From Ancistrus triradiatus (taxonomy: Eukaryota; Chordata; Actinopteri; Siluriformes; Loricariidae): a stretch of 64,000 bases of DNA. Location of the stretch: NCBI GenBank assembly GCA_025084515.1, contig JAJAGP010000226.1, positions 134,501 to 198,500 of the forward strand, written 5' to 3'. Every line of letters starts with the position of its first letter. Positions within the stretch are counted from its first letter, which is position 1. This document shows, piece by piece, positions 23,201 to 33,771 of this stretch. A program made the translations under genes and the position numbers. The notes beneath the pieces are model-generated. The model searched no databases. It worked only from the letters and a program-made list of their open reading frames with translations, and had not been told where the DNA came from.

Positions 23201-26109
23201 AAAAATCTTATGTAATTTAGTGAAAAGTAAAAGCAAAACACTTACTGTATTGGTGAACTCAACGTGCTAGCACAACTGCTAATGCTAACTATATTTACAA
23301 CACTTGGCAGACGCCCTTATCCAGAGCGACTTACAATTGATACAGTCTTATAATCCAAGCAAATGTGGGTTAAGGGCCTTGCTCAAGGTACCCAACAGTG
23401 GCAGCTTGGCAGAGGTAGGATTTGAATCCTGGACCTTCTGGTTCATAGTCCAGTACCTTACCCACTAGCCTACCACAGTCCTAACTACAGCGTATGTTTT
23501 GGAGGATTCAGTTCCTGATTTCCTTTCGGTTGGCTCTTATAACTAACCTTTAGCACCCTTGGAGACTTATTTGCAATAAGAATACAGTACTGTAGACCGG
23601 TGATGATTCACATAACATGATGAAGAAGGTTTGCAGAGAGTCAGCTCAATTATTGTAAGGACGCATGCATTTCTTCTGCTACATTATAATTTTAACTAAG
23701 CAAGTTCCCTTAGTCAAATGACACGTCTGATAGGGGAGCGATCCTGGAACTCACTCGCCTTTTGTTCTTCATATGCCAAAAACTCTGTCTTTTCCATGCA
23801 CCAGACCTAGTCCCTTAGCTGTGCTTTCAGCCCCATCCTTCAGGAGCCAGACCTTCTTGGTCTATTTTGCATGCCAAACCGGAGGACACAATCATAACCT
23901 TAAGATGACGATGGGGTTTAAACCAAAGGTAAATGGTGATAATAATGATGTGGGCAGGTTAATAACCTGTGGGAACATTATGCACGTGACACGTTATGCA
24001 AGCTTCTTGAGTGTGTCTCTTAATGCTGGTAACATGCCACAGCAAGCTCATATACCAAAATACACCAGTCACTGTGGTGACTCGACAATAAACTGAAAAA
24101 CACAACTGCGTTCCTGACAAGCCAGAGCAAGAAAAGGCTGAATTATAGGGCCTATCAAATCTAATCCTGCTCAATAGTCTTTTATTATGTGTACAGTACA
24201 TAAATCGCCTTCAGCTGTGGAAAACAAATCACACCGACACAGCATAAGCATGGAATCCAGCAAAAAGTTGGATGGCAGATTCATATTATGGTGCATAGAC
24301 TATACAGAGTTTGTAGTAGTGATTATTGATTATATAGATATATAAAAACAGTGGTAGCTTTGGCTGAGGTGGGAATTGAACCCTGGACCTTCTGGTTCAT
24401 AGTCCTGCACCTTAACCACTAGGCCACCACAGTCCAAAAATGACACAAAGGCACCAGTGGGATTTGAACCCAGGATCTCCTGTTTACTAGACAGGCACTT
24501 TAACCAACTAAGCCATAGTGCCACGAGGACAATGAGGACAAAATATAGAGATATTCCTAAGCCAATAGTAGTTTCTGTAATATGGGGGCACCCCAGATGT
24601 GTACCTGAGGAGCACTGAGACACCGAAGTGTCTGGAGAGGCAGAAATATCTGGGAAACATGTCCAGAAACACCCAATGCAAAATACACAAACTTTCAATG
24701 TCAAGCAATTGACACTCACCAGTTCCAAAAACCATACATGTAGGCTGTCAGTGCTGGAGAACCTCACTGGGCTTTTTGGTGCAGGAGACCAAATGCAACT
24801 GAAACCTTACCCTGCTGGTTACTGGTTTCGTGTCCCTCTGGATTATATTCACTCATAAGCTTTCCTAGCACCAATAGTTTGGGCTGCATTTCTGAATGTG
24901 TGTTTCCCAGAAGTTTCCGCCTCTCTAGAGGCTCCCAAGTCTCAAAGCTCCTCTGGGTGAGGGCTCGGTGTCCCATATTGCAGAACAGGGGTGTGCCCAA
25001 ATGACAGTTTCTTGGGAGTTAAACACTATACTACATACATACGTACATACATACATATTTTATGGATTGAGCTAGACATGTTAATGGATACCTTAAACGT
25101 AATTACAAACTACCCTCTTAAGAATTCACAACATTCACACAGCTAAATAACTGCACCAAATTTAACGCGACATCCAATTTAAAAGACATCACAGCAGTGT
25201 ACAGTATTTATCTTACCGGTCTGTTTTCATATTCCAGGTAAGGGCAGGTAATATCACAGCTCACTAATGGCACACTCCCTCTGTGGCATGAATCTGGTTT
25301 CCCGCATTCATATCTGTAATAAATCAGCTGGTCTGCTTTCAGTACAAACCATCGCACCTTCCAGTTGTGAACTATGTGGCCCTGATGGGAAAAAAAGATA
25401 TAGATGTGAGAAAATGTCCCAAACATACAGGAACATGCTGAGATGTTGCTAACAAATGAATAAATTAATTAAATCTACTTTATTAATCGATGAAATGTAA
25501 TGAGATAAGCATTTGGTGTATAAAATGTTTTGTAATGAACAGTGCTGTGCTACAGTGAGTAACAATATACAGTTATAACAGAACTGACACTCTTAATTTA
25601 TTGAGAAAAATCTCCATCCAGTCCTAGATATGGGTGTAAGTTAGAGTTTCCATTATCCTAACTCTTTAGGTCTTGCTAACTAGAAATATCCCAAATCGAT
25701 TAGAAGTACAACATGTTTTGTACTTTCCAATGGGTTACACATTGAGCTGTTACCATTATTATATGCATCTCTAAGAATCTGACACAGAGACATAGTTCTG
25801 CAGTCGTCAATATAGAGAGAAAAACCAATTAACTGTAAAAGACTAACGAGAAAAGCTCCAGTAACTTGTCAGTTGGAGCCGGTTGAACTCTCAGGAGAAA
25901 TTGTATATTAAATTAAAATCTAAGTATCTAAAAACTCTAATAACACCCCTCTAAGAAGGACAATACATGCAGTACTCAGAGACTAAGATTAGGGGATATT
26001 CATCTAAATCCCCCAAACTTCAAGCTCAATACAAATACAAAATGCTGCTTACCCTCTTAACCAAAAAACCTTCTTTCAGAATGGAGTTTTCCTGCTTGTA
26101 CGTGTCCAT
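17296..26109 (-). CDS. plek2: plek2 (pleckstrin-2), complete, nine exons
   Basis: Exons in transcript order: 26109-26053, 25381-25217, 22103-21919, 21725-21634, 20760-20573, 20410-20312, 19473-19390, 18657-18579, 17423-17296. They join in phase to 358 residues (human 353). PH1 spans about 10-110 (GFLVKR, GHIVHNWKVRWFVLK, ITCPYLEYENRP, YFLEACSREERDEW), DEP about 145-228 (VVDWMVFSHLALTRVDAVTL, EQFLDDSMALYSF), and PH2 about 250-357 (GYLIKQGHKVKNWKVRLFVL, NLFKIITQNDRHYFIQA, EWIDAIKRHT). EACSREERD and CP.LEYENRP favour pleckstrin-2 over pleckstrin. Family knowledge: a PI3K-responsive phosphoinositide-binding protein that promotes actin rearrangement and spreading, with a role in red-cell maturation. 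Exons 6-9 are short and rest on splice sites plus homology. No disruption seen. Confidence 0.96.
17850..18130 (+). mobile_element. Non-LTR retrotransposon 3' fragment
   Basis: Plus-strand translation near 17890-17990 reads IIRDHLHPGHCLLNLLPSGK and continues RYNSINSRTNRHQ, matching the C-terminal end typical of fish CR1/L2/Rex1-like ORF2 proteins (DP.HPGH.L..LLPSG.RY.SI..RT.R). Tail follows without an obvious poly-A. Confidence 0.65.
18233..18279. repeat. (CTTAC)n microsatellite
   Basis: About eight pentamer units with two interruptions. Confidence 0.9.
18837..19310. mobile_element. 474-bp Tc1-type MITE in plek2 intron 7
   Basis: Inverted ends AGACAAAAGTTTGTGGACAC / GTGTCCACAAACTTTTGTCT lie next to TA dinucleotides. 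A shorter relative is at 27113-27300. No transposase domain seen. Confidence 0.75.
19905..20195 (+). repeat. tRNA-derived SINE, second family
   Basis: Head GCATGGTGGCTTGGTGGTTA followed by GTGGAGTTTCCATGTTCTCC and CCTCCCAAAGTCCAAAAC, a body shared by many teleost SINEs. A reversed fragment with the same core is near 49090-49290. In plek2 intron 6. Confidence 0.65.
21231..21415. mobile_element. 185-bp hAT-type MITE with 8-bp duplication
   Basis: Ends CAGTGTTTGTCAAACCTGGT / ACCAGGATTGAGAAACACTG are inverted. GCCTATCC occurs at 21223-21230 and 21416-21423. An 8-bp target duplication is the hAT hallmark. In plek2 intron 4. Confidence 0.85.
22849..23600. mobile_element. CAGTGGTACC-type element, right end lost
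   Basis: Begins CAGTGGTACCTCGGTTCTC and contains GACCCCCAGAAAAAT and CTTTCGGTTGGC, blocks shared with 40148-40635, 53188-53574 and 56697-57747. Interrupted by a SINE at 23292-23481. No matching right terminus found. In plek2 intron 2. Confidence 0.65.
23292..23481 (-). repeat. SINE family A
   Basis: Reverse copy starting CACTTGGCAGACGCCCTTA and ending in the CTACCACAGTCC head, inserted in the CAGTGGTACC-type element. Confidence 0.85.
24352..24436 (-). repeat. SINE family A, head only
   Basis: Only the tRNA-like head remains (B-box and GGCCACCACAGTCC), about 13 bp from the tRNA-Thr-like sequence. Confidence 0.7.
24449..24522 (-). tRNA. tRNA-Thr (AGT), possibly decayed or SINE-derived
   Basis: The minus strand folds as a 73-nt cloverleaf plus discriminator: acceptor GGCACTA/TGGTGCC, D-arm GGCTTAGTTGGTTAAAG, anticodon arm CCTGT CTAGTAA ACAGG with anticodon AGT, and T-loop TTCAAAT. 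It closely resembles vertebrate tRNA-Thr-AGT. One T-stem pair is lost (CTGGG against CCCAC), which may weaken it. It sits in plek2 intron 2 in the same orientation as plek2. I saw no clear T-run terminator. Confidence 0.6.
25027..25060. repeat. (CATA)n microsatellite
   Basis: About seven CATA-type units with one CGTA variant. Confidence 0.85.
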
Positions 26110-26128
26110 GGTTAATTTCTTCTCTCCT

Positions 26129-26160
26129 GGCAGAGAGCACTAGGATTTTATAGCCACGAG
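26129..26160 (-). promoter_or_regulatory. plek2: TATA box of plek2
   Basis: The minus strand reads GGCTATAAAATCC (26143-26155), about 36-43 nt upstream of the plek2 ATG. If used at the usual 25-30 nt spacing, the leader would be only about 10 nt. The start context ACCATGG is strong. Confidence 0.5.
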
Positions 26161-26728
26161 AGAATTGCGTCATGACACATCCACACCCTGTAGCCTCGAG
26201 GCACAAATAACAGGTAAAGAGAAGTGCAAATACAGGCCTGAAGTGTCGGAAGTACTTTATTTATAGTGCTGAAGGATATGCTGGGTGAACGAATCAAAAT
26301 AAGAATTAACTTTAGGAGCTATCTAACCCACGTTCAGTTTTTCCGAGGAGGATCCCTGGAAATGTTAAGCAGCAAAATATTTTTTGTAAATGAACAAGAT
26401 CATGAATGTTACATCAATTGGATCCGCCACTAAAATCCCACCTGTGATTGAATACACTGTGGTGAGAAGCCGGTTAACACTAACGAATGTCTTCCATATA
26501 ATATTGATAATTATGCATTTTACAGTTTTGGATACTATTTAAAAATTTGCTAAGAATGACGAGATATATTGAGAGTGTGATATTGAAATCTCACTTGCTA
26601 CTTTATTCGCAGTTAAATATCAGCTAGAATGAATTATAATTATGTACGTTTCCCTATATCCTCGTAAGACCTGATAATTCACAAGGTATAGTTCAATAAC
26701 CATATCATCTTCAGAGATAAAAGCTGAA

Positions 26729-26744
26729 GCGCCATCTAGAGGAC
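26729..26744 (-). promoter_or_regulatory. CTCF-like motif
   Basis: Minus strand CCTCTAGATGGCGC fits the CTCF core CCASYAGRKGGCRS with one mismatch. Confidence 0.35.
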
Positions 26745-27112
26745 ATCCTGGCCTTTACACTAATATCCCATTTGTGTGTTTATAAATTATAAAGCCGATA
26801 ATTTACGTTTTACGTAGAAAACAGTTTTAGCTCACTAACATTAGATGCTACCCATAGAATGCTGGCAATTATGCGTTTTTACAGGTTTGATACTTGCACA
26901 CATAAATGGAGAATCCAATATTACTTTTGACAGATCTGAGCCATGTTATCAGCGGTTAGACATCAGTTGCCGTTAGCTCATATTGACTATACAATGTTGG
27001 TAATCACTATATTATAAATGTGCTCAAAATGAGTGCAAACTAATATGAAAACCCATTCAATTAACCTGTGACAAATGTGAGCTACTGTATAGGGTGGGAT
27101 CTTGCATACATT

Positions 27113-27300
27113 TCAAATACAAAAGTTTCTAGACACCCAAAAACTACATCCCAAAACATAGTGTGGAATTTCTCTCCGCTATACTGCTAGAAGGAAATTC
27201 TGTGCTAGCATGCTTCATATTATGAACCTGCAAGCAGTGAAGTGTGAAATAAAGTACACTAATTGGAAGTGGTGTCCACAAACATTTGGCCGTATGGTGT
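27113..27300. mobile_element. Short Tc1-type MITE
   Basis: Ends AAAAGTTTCTAGACACCC / GGTGTCCACAAACATTTGG resemble the inverted termini of 18837-19310, with a much shorter interior. Confidence 0.6.
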
Positions 27301-28891
27301 CCTTTTGACAGGTTATTATAGTATTTAAACATACTATATTAAGAATGGCAATGCAAATCTAGTCTTTTGTTTAATAGTGTGAACTGAAAGCTAGAGTACT
27401 GTGCAAACGTACACAAATTGCTCCATTTCTCAGTCTCCTAAATTATCTGAAGAAAAAAACCCAAATATATGTGGACCACCAACATTCAACCAATCAGAGC
27501 ACTAAGGATTACATGTTATGTCACATGGCCTTGCAATGGGATTCAGGAGTTCGTGCCTAGACAGTGTGCTCATATTTTTTGGAGGCGTGTATCCACAGTG
27601 TCTCATATCACCTCTGAGCAAACCGGTTTGAAGCAGTTAAGCTTTTCAAATAGGCATGAGCAGAGTTTTAGTCAGAGGTGGCTGATGGTTATGTCGAAAT
27701 CTGAGTCACTTCAGTCGGCCTTTTCAATGAAACAGCTGTAAATGATTCAAGAAAACACAAAACACTATGGTTACAAACACTTAGATAAACAAAAAGAGGA
27801 AATCAAGTCCACAAGTATATAAATTCAGTGTTGGGAAACGCCAATTAGGAGCCCTGTCTAGGGTTGTTCCTGCCTTGCACCAGCTCTCCCGTGACCAGGA
27901 TCAAGCGGATAAGAAAGTGAATGAATGAATGAAATGCCAGTTATTTAACTCTGACCTTCAATGATAAAGTAGAAAAAAGTGAAGCTTACTTACAGTATTG
28001 GCAGACATATTGGGTGAGCAGCAAAGCCGAGCTCTGTTTTTTGTTCTTTTTAAGAGCAATTTGACCTTTTGTTTTTGTTGAGCATCTACATTTAGCCAGC
28101 ACTACATGATAATCAAGGACTGTATGATGTTTGTTCCTTAGAATGTCACTTGCTAGGTCTTGAACTTGAGTTTAACCACATGTATGCAACCGTGAGATAC
28201 CACTTTATTATTAATATATAACTAGTAGAACCTCTATGAGCAGCAATGACATTTTCTGTAGCTGCTCACAGAACTTAAAAAAGTTAGACACATTTTTTAA
28301 AGAAACTTTTTTGTGACCAAATTATTCTAAATTATTGTGACCTCAAAAGTTATACCCAAATTATTGAGGACATTATTACAACGATGCAATCTTTCTGAAC
28401 CCTGCCCCCATGGTGCTCCCCCAGCTCCTTGTTTAAATATGTACACATATAGTCAAATATACTCAAAGGGACATATTATGTGCCTATGTTGGCTGAGTGA
28501 GGACAAAGTCACCCAGAGGGCCAATGATATGGGCAACAATGATATGATTTATGTGGGACGTAACAGTAACAGAGCATGGAATTCAAGTGATTAGATACCA
28601 ACATGAGAAAGTGGAAGTGGTGTGAAAGGCTATTTCTGAGATTAAAGCAAATCTGTGCCAGCACCTCTTCCAGTGTTATGGTGAGTGTGATACAGAGAAG
28701 ACGTTACATAAAGCGTGCATAATTAATTTCCCGAGGTGTAATGATAAAATTCTGGCATATAATCTCATATGTGAATTAATTAGAGAGACTGACCTATAAT
28801 AGTTTGAACATTTGGAATGATTCTTGCCTTTCTTCGGTGTAAAAGATACGTAAATTGCTTTTTTTAAATCCAGTATAGTAGAGGTGTAATG

Positions 28892-28906
28892 TCGCCCTCA
28901 CGTGGT
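28892..28906 (-). promoter_or_regulatory. CTCF-like motif
   Basis: Minus strand CCACGTGAGGGCG. It matches most of the CTCF core, with G at the Y position. Confidence 0.35.
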
Positions 28907-29955
28907 TGTGGAAGAAAAGTGCGATTGCTGTAATTAACTGTAATTACCGAAGTCTTGAAAATTAGACTGGCAAACGCACAAACATCGGAATTACAACGTG
29001 AAAAGGAGTAACAAATACTTATACGGTTTGTAAATAGATCCGAGTCTGATATTCAGTGACTTTTTCACCTCTGCAGTCTCAAGAAGCTTAAATAGAAAGT
29101 TTTCAATCAAAGAGATACTCCGACCGTGTGTTTGTTCTCTCAACAATGAATGGATGGAGCACGATCCGGTCCAGCAAATACCTGCTAGATCACAGGGCCA
29201 GCAGGGGCCACTGTTGCAGTGATCCAATAACAATCGTCTCTTCCCTCAGACACAGACAAACATGCCTGTAAATGACACTAGAAGGCACCACCAGGACTGA
29301 AACCTATTTGATAGCTGTGTCGCCTGAACGCCATGTTTTATTTTAAATATTTTCTATGTTATTTCTTTCTGTATTGTAGTAGCCTATTTATCTTCACTCA
29401 TTCATTCAATTCCCATGCCTGCTTAATCCAGTGCAGGGACGTGGGGAGCCAGGGTCTAACTGGCAGCACAGGGCACAAGCTGGGAACCAACCCTGGACAA
29501 GGAGCCTGCACCATCTTAACCCTAACCCTTATTTATTTATTTTAATTATACGTCCACCGAACTCAATATTCAATTTCTGCCTTCATGTTGATATCACACC
29601 CAACATGTGCACGAAAGGGTGTGTTCTTGGATATTTATAACCAAAACTTAAATTATATATGTGTGTTACGTTCTGTTGTAATAGTGGTGGTGCATTAGTC
29701 TAACATACTATTTAGTACACTTGTCTGTTGAATTGCAGTGCAGGTAATAACCTGTTTTTATGAATACACACGCGATACATTTTCTTTATTTGACTTGTCA
29801 AAGAAACATTAAGTCGTTTTGCATCCTTGATGTTGAATTATAGTGAGGAAATTTGTGTATGGCTTACAATCTCACCAATCATAAAGCTTTTCCCGGAAAA
29901 ACGTTGATTTTTTTAAAGTACTGTGGAACTGATACGTTGTTTGACGGTATAATGT

Positions 29956-29969
29956 CTCCCTCTAGTGGC
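29956..29969 (-). promoter_or_regulatory. CTCF-like motif
   Basis: Minus strand CCACTAGAGGGAG, a near-consensus match, 44 bp before an opposite-facing motif at 30013. Confidence 0.45.
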
Positions 29970-30012
29970 TACTAAAAGATTGTACCAGCGCTATATGTTA
30001 ATATTTATAAAC

Positions 30013-30027
30013 ACCGCTAGAGGGCGA
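30013..30027 (+). promoter_or_regulatory. CTCF-like motif
   Basis: Plus strand ACCGCTAGAGGGCGA, a near-consensus match in the opposite orientation to 29956-29969. Confidence 0.45.
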
Positions 30028-30739
30028 CAAAGCTCAATTATAAATGTAGACTGTGACAACAGTCTCTATAAAGTAGATGTGGAAAGTATCCACCTTGTCG
30101 CCGTTAAAGCACGACATGAGCGCTGTATGTGGATACAATTTCGACTTTCGTAAAGCCGTTACATCTCTAATCAACTTCCTGTACTAGCCTATAATACACC
30201 TACTAGAAGACACACGTGATGCTAATTATGTATTGATTTATCAAATACATCTAAATCGCTGCTCAAATATTATAGCCAATAAACAATACATGTTGTTTTG
30301 GCATGTCTTTGGCGGGGATTTATGGAGAGATTTCACAGATAGGAAAGGAATGCTAAATCTCAATCTGACAGTCTCACAAAGTTGTGTAACTGCGTACTCC
30401 TTTTGTACAAACACAGCAAGATTTAAGTGCGTGTAATGAAGTCTGTATGGAGTACAGACCCTGCAGATACACAAACAGGACACAATCTTGATCCCCTTTT
30501 GATTAAAAGACACTCCTGGATACACAAACGCTCACCATGTCTAAACCTGATTGGTCACAGCTGTACAGCTGTGTGGGTGGGTTTGGGGGTGGGTTTATAT
30601 ATCATCTTGAGGAAGAAATACCCCCAAAAGGATAAAAAAGATCTAACGTTTTGCCTTGTAGGGACATTTTGGTGGTAGGCTTATGTTTATGTGTAGGTGC
30701 AGCATTCATTAGCTACAGTAATATTAGCTACAGGCAGTA

Positions 30740-31532
30740 AGCTCACTGGACAAAAAATTAGTTTGATGTCTTAGTAAATTCAGGCTCCTGCAGATGGCGT
30801 TCCACGAGGATGATCGGGCTATAAATACCTGCGGGGTGTGCGACGAGATTCATAGGTTGAGAAGTGGTGGTACAGTAGAATGACTGTCTCGTTCGAAGTG
30901 TGGAAAATGGGTCACAAAGCAGATATTAATGATTGGCAAAATGGAGTGGTTGCATTTGGGTGTGCCAAAGGCCATAGTGTGGAGGAAGTTGATGAATGTG
31001 CAGGTGTATCGAAGTGCAAGGTCTTAAGGGTCTACCAGCAGTGGCCAAAATCCCAGTCTACAGGAAATTCTCATCAGAATTGTGGCTGAAAGACAAAACT
31101 AACGTTGACTTCTAAAAGCAATTCTTCCCTGGAAGTGAACTTGTCAAACATGCCATCTTTCCCTGTCTGTTAGTTCTGTCTTTTGGCCACAATTTTTTCC
31201 TGTAGAGTGGGATTTTGGCCACTGCTGGTAGACCCGTATGACCGTTCACTTCGATACACCTGCAAATTCAGCTACTTCCTTCACACTATGACCTTTGGCA
31301 CACCCAAATGCAACCACTCCATTTTGCCAATTATCAACATCTGCTTTGTGACTCTTTTTGCACACATCAAACAAGACAGTCACTAAACTGTACCACCTCT
31401 TCTCAATCTATGAATCCCATCACACAACCCGCAGGTATGTATGGCAAGATCATCCTCGTGCAACGCCATCTGCAGGAGCCTGCACTGCCACTTTAAACAT
31501 TCAAGGTGACACATTTTTTTATCCAGTGAGCT
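30740..31532. mobile_element. 793-bp foldback Tc1-like element
   Basis: Begins AGCTCACTGGACAAAAAA and ends with its inverse, bounded by TA at 30738-30739 and 31533-31534. The homology extends inward about 350 bp on each side: the left arm encodes a plus-strand Tc1-type helix-turn-helix stretch (VEEVDECAGVSKCKVLRVYQ, 30880-31089) and the right arm carries the same region reversed. No DDE catalytic part is present. Confidence 0.8.
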
Positions 31533-33430
31533 TATGTCAGTGGAAAGTCCCCACAATACCAGACAGACTGCAAACAACCTGTTATTGAATTTTTGAATAA
31601 GTCAACTTTATTTTTATTTTGCTGCCTACTCACAGCGCTTTAGTGCATAGGCAGAGCCTTATTTTAGCCACACTAGTGCATTTTAGAGCAGGAATTGAGA
31701 CTGCATCCCTGTATCCCATTGCCACATGGTGAATAAGCAGGCCCGTTGTTTTGAAATAAAAGTATCCAAATTCTGAAGGCAGAATTTCTACAAAGTAAAC
31801 CACAAATAGGCAACGTCCCCTCAGTCATTCAAAGCCAACAGACAAACCTCACTTCAGCTCACTAGAAGCAGCTTATGACCCTGTGTGGCTCAGATTTGGG
31901 CACCAGTGCTCTACAGACTGAGTGACTGTGGTACACATCCCGCAAGTCTGGTGGCTGGGTGACTCAAGTCTGGGGGGCTGGGTCTTTAGCCCTTGAACAG
32001 ACCAGGGGGGCTCCCACATGACAAAACTGGGAGAAAATGGCTGAACATAAAAATGAACTGGACATGGTTTCAGTCATGTTGGTGAGTATGCTTTAACAAA
32101 AATGACATATTTGCAGACTGTAGGCTTAAATTATTTATTAGCAACAGTTCCTCCAGTGCAAACTTCAGAAATCAAATACAGCTTAGATGATTGGTATTGG
32201 GGTAAAGTGACAACAGACTCATTTTTCTACCAAACCATTCAGAAATGGTAGACGATTGCCTTTGTCATTCAATTCAACATGCAAACACCGGCTAAAAATG
32301 CTTTACAACATATAAAAACATATCAAACACATTTTTCATATCCACACAGTCACACTGATCAGCTGTTGATAAGTTGGAATGTGTGTGAGGTGTGTCTCCA
32401 GAAGTAACCATTAACTCTGTTCAAATAGGCATTACGTAAATGTGATGTCAATTACAGCGCCACCCGGATGCACACATACGGAGCCGTCAACTTCAAAAAA
32501 GTCGGTCATAAAAAGGCAAAACCACCTACGCAAGCACACACACACAAACACAGTTTGTCTTTCTATAACTGTGGACACTTTCCTTTGACACAATATCACT
32601 GTAACTAATTAATGCTACACCTGTACACCGGTAACCTAAAGCAAATCCTTTTGGCACTTTCGGTTTTTCAAATGAAATTTGCCATTTAAAAATGCTTTTT
32701 TGTGGAAGCATTTGGTTCTCACAACACACAGGTTTTATACAGGTTGGTTAAAGTTTTGGATCTAAAGACATTTATACTCAAAATGTCTCGTTTGTCTGAA
32801 TAATTGTTAATCCTTCAACTAGGAAATACATTGTGCAACGTTTGAGTGTCAGAATTCTCCAGCCCACCACTGCGCTGAACGTGGTTTGAGTCCCGACGGT
32901 GCGTTTCTGGACATGTCGGGCGTTATGCAGGCATGTCTGAGGGAGGGAAGCCGGACTCATCTCATTTCCATCATCCCCTGACCTATTTACTGTGTGATGT
33001 CAGGTTGCCAGATTTGGAAATGAACCTCTTTGTATTAAACAATATAAAACCAGGCATACCTGTAAATGTCTTCCTATCTCTTTTTGAACTGAATGGATTG
33101 AAGGATTGCATTTCGTCAAACAGGATTCCAAAAATAAAAAAGTGTGTCAGCTGTCTATGACCCATAAAATGGCATTCTGAGGATACTTGTCCCCTTCCAA
33201 AAAGTTTAGGTAACTTCAATCTAAAATCTTTCTCTGGTAAATCTAGCTGTCAGCTGTCTGTTTACGAACACACAAGAATCGATTCTTGACACATCAGAAT
33301 CGTTGTACTGTAGAGAACAGATACTGATACGAACCTCTGAGGCGACATGACATATATTAATAAACATATTTCGATAGCCCACTAAAGTCCAGGGATTGGG
33401 CATCACAGCATGCGTGTTAAGAAGGACTTA
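31533..33430. other. Intergenic between plek2 and tc2n, no gene seen
   Basis: Unique-looking AT-rich sequence. Short frames on both strands show no domain or splice support. Confidence 0.4.
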
Positions 33431-33432
33431 GA

Positions 33433-33771
33433 GGTGAAGGTACTGGCTGTGGACCAGATGGTTCAAATCCATCTCCCAACCTCTGTGAAGCTGCCACTGT
33501 TGGGTCCCAGAGCATTTACATTTACATTTACATCATATCCATATCCAGAGCGACTTACAATTCAGTCTTACAATCCAAGCAATTGTGTGTTAAGGGCCTT
33601 GCTCAAGGACCCAACAGTGGCAGCTTTGGCAGAGGTTGGATTTGAACCCTGGACCTTTTGGTCCATAGTTTACCTTACCCGCTAGGCTACCACAGTCCCT
33701 TACCCCATAATTACTTGGATTGTAAAACTGTATCAGTTGTAAGTCGCTCTGGATAAGGGCGTCTGCTAATA
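33433..33771. repeat. SINE inserted in a SINE (family A), opposite orientations
   Basis: Outer forward copy at 33433-33508 and 33700-33771; inner reverse copy at 33509-33699 starts with CATTTACATTTACATTTACA and ends CTACCACAGTCCC. The outer copy loses a few bases at the join. Confidence 0.8.

Larger units (their letters stand above)
26110..28880. other. Intergenic, upstream of plek2
   Basis: AT-rich; contains the plek2 promoter, one CTCF-like motif near 26729 and a short MITE at 27113-27300. Near 27835-27940 is a short AATG run. No gene recognised. Confidence 0.5.

Noticed and set aside
24330..24767. 145-residue minus-strand frame
   Set aside because: It runs through the tRNA-like sequence and a SINE head.
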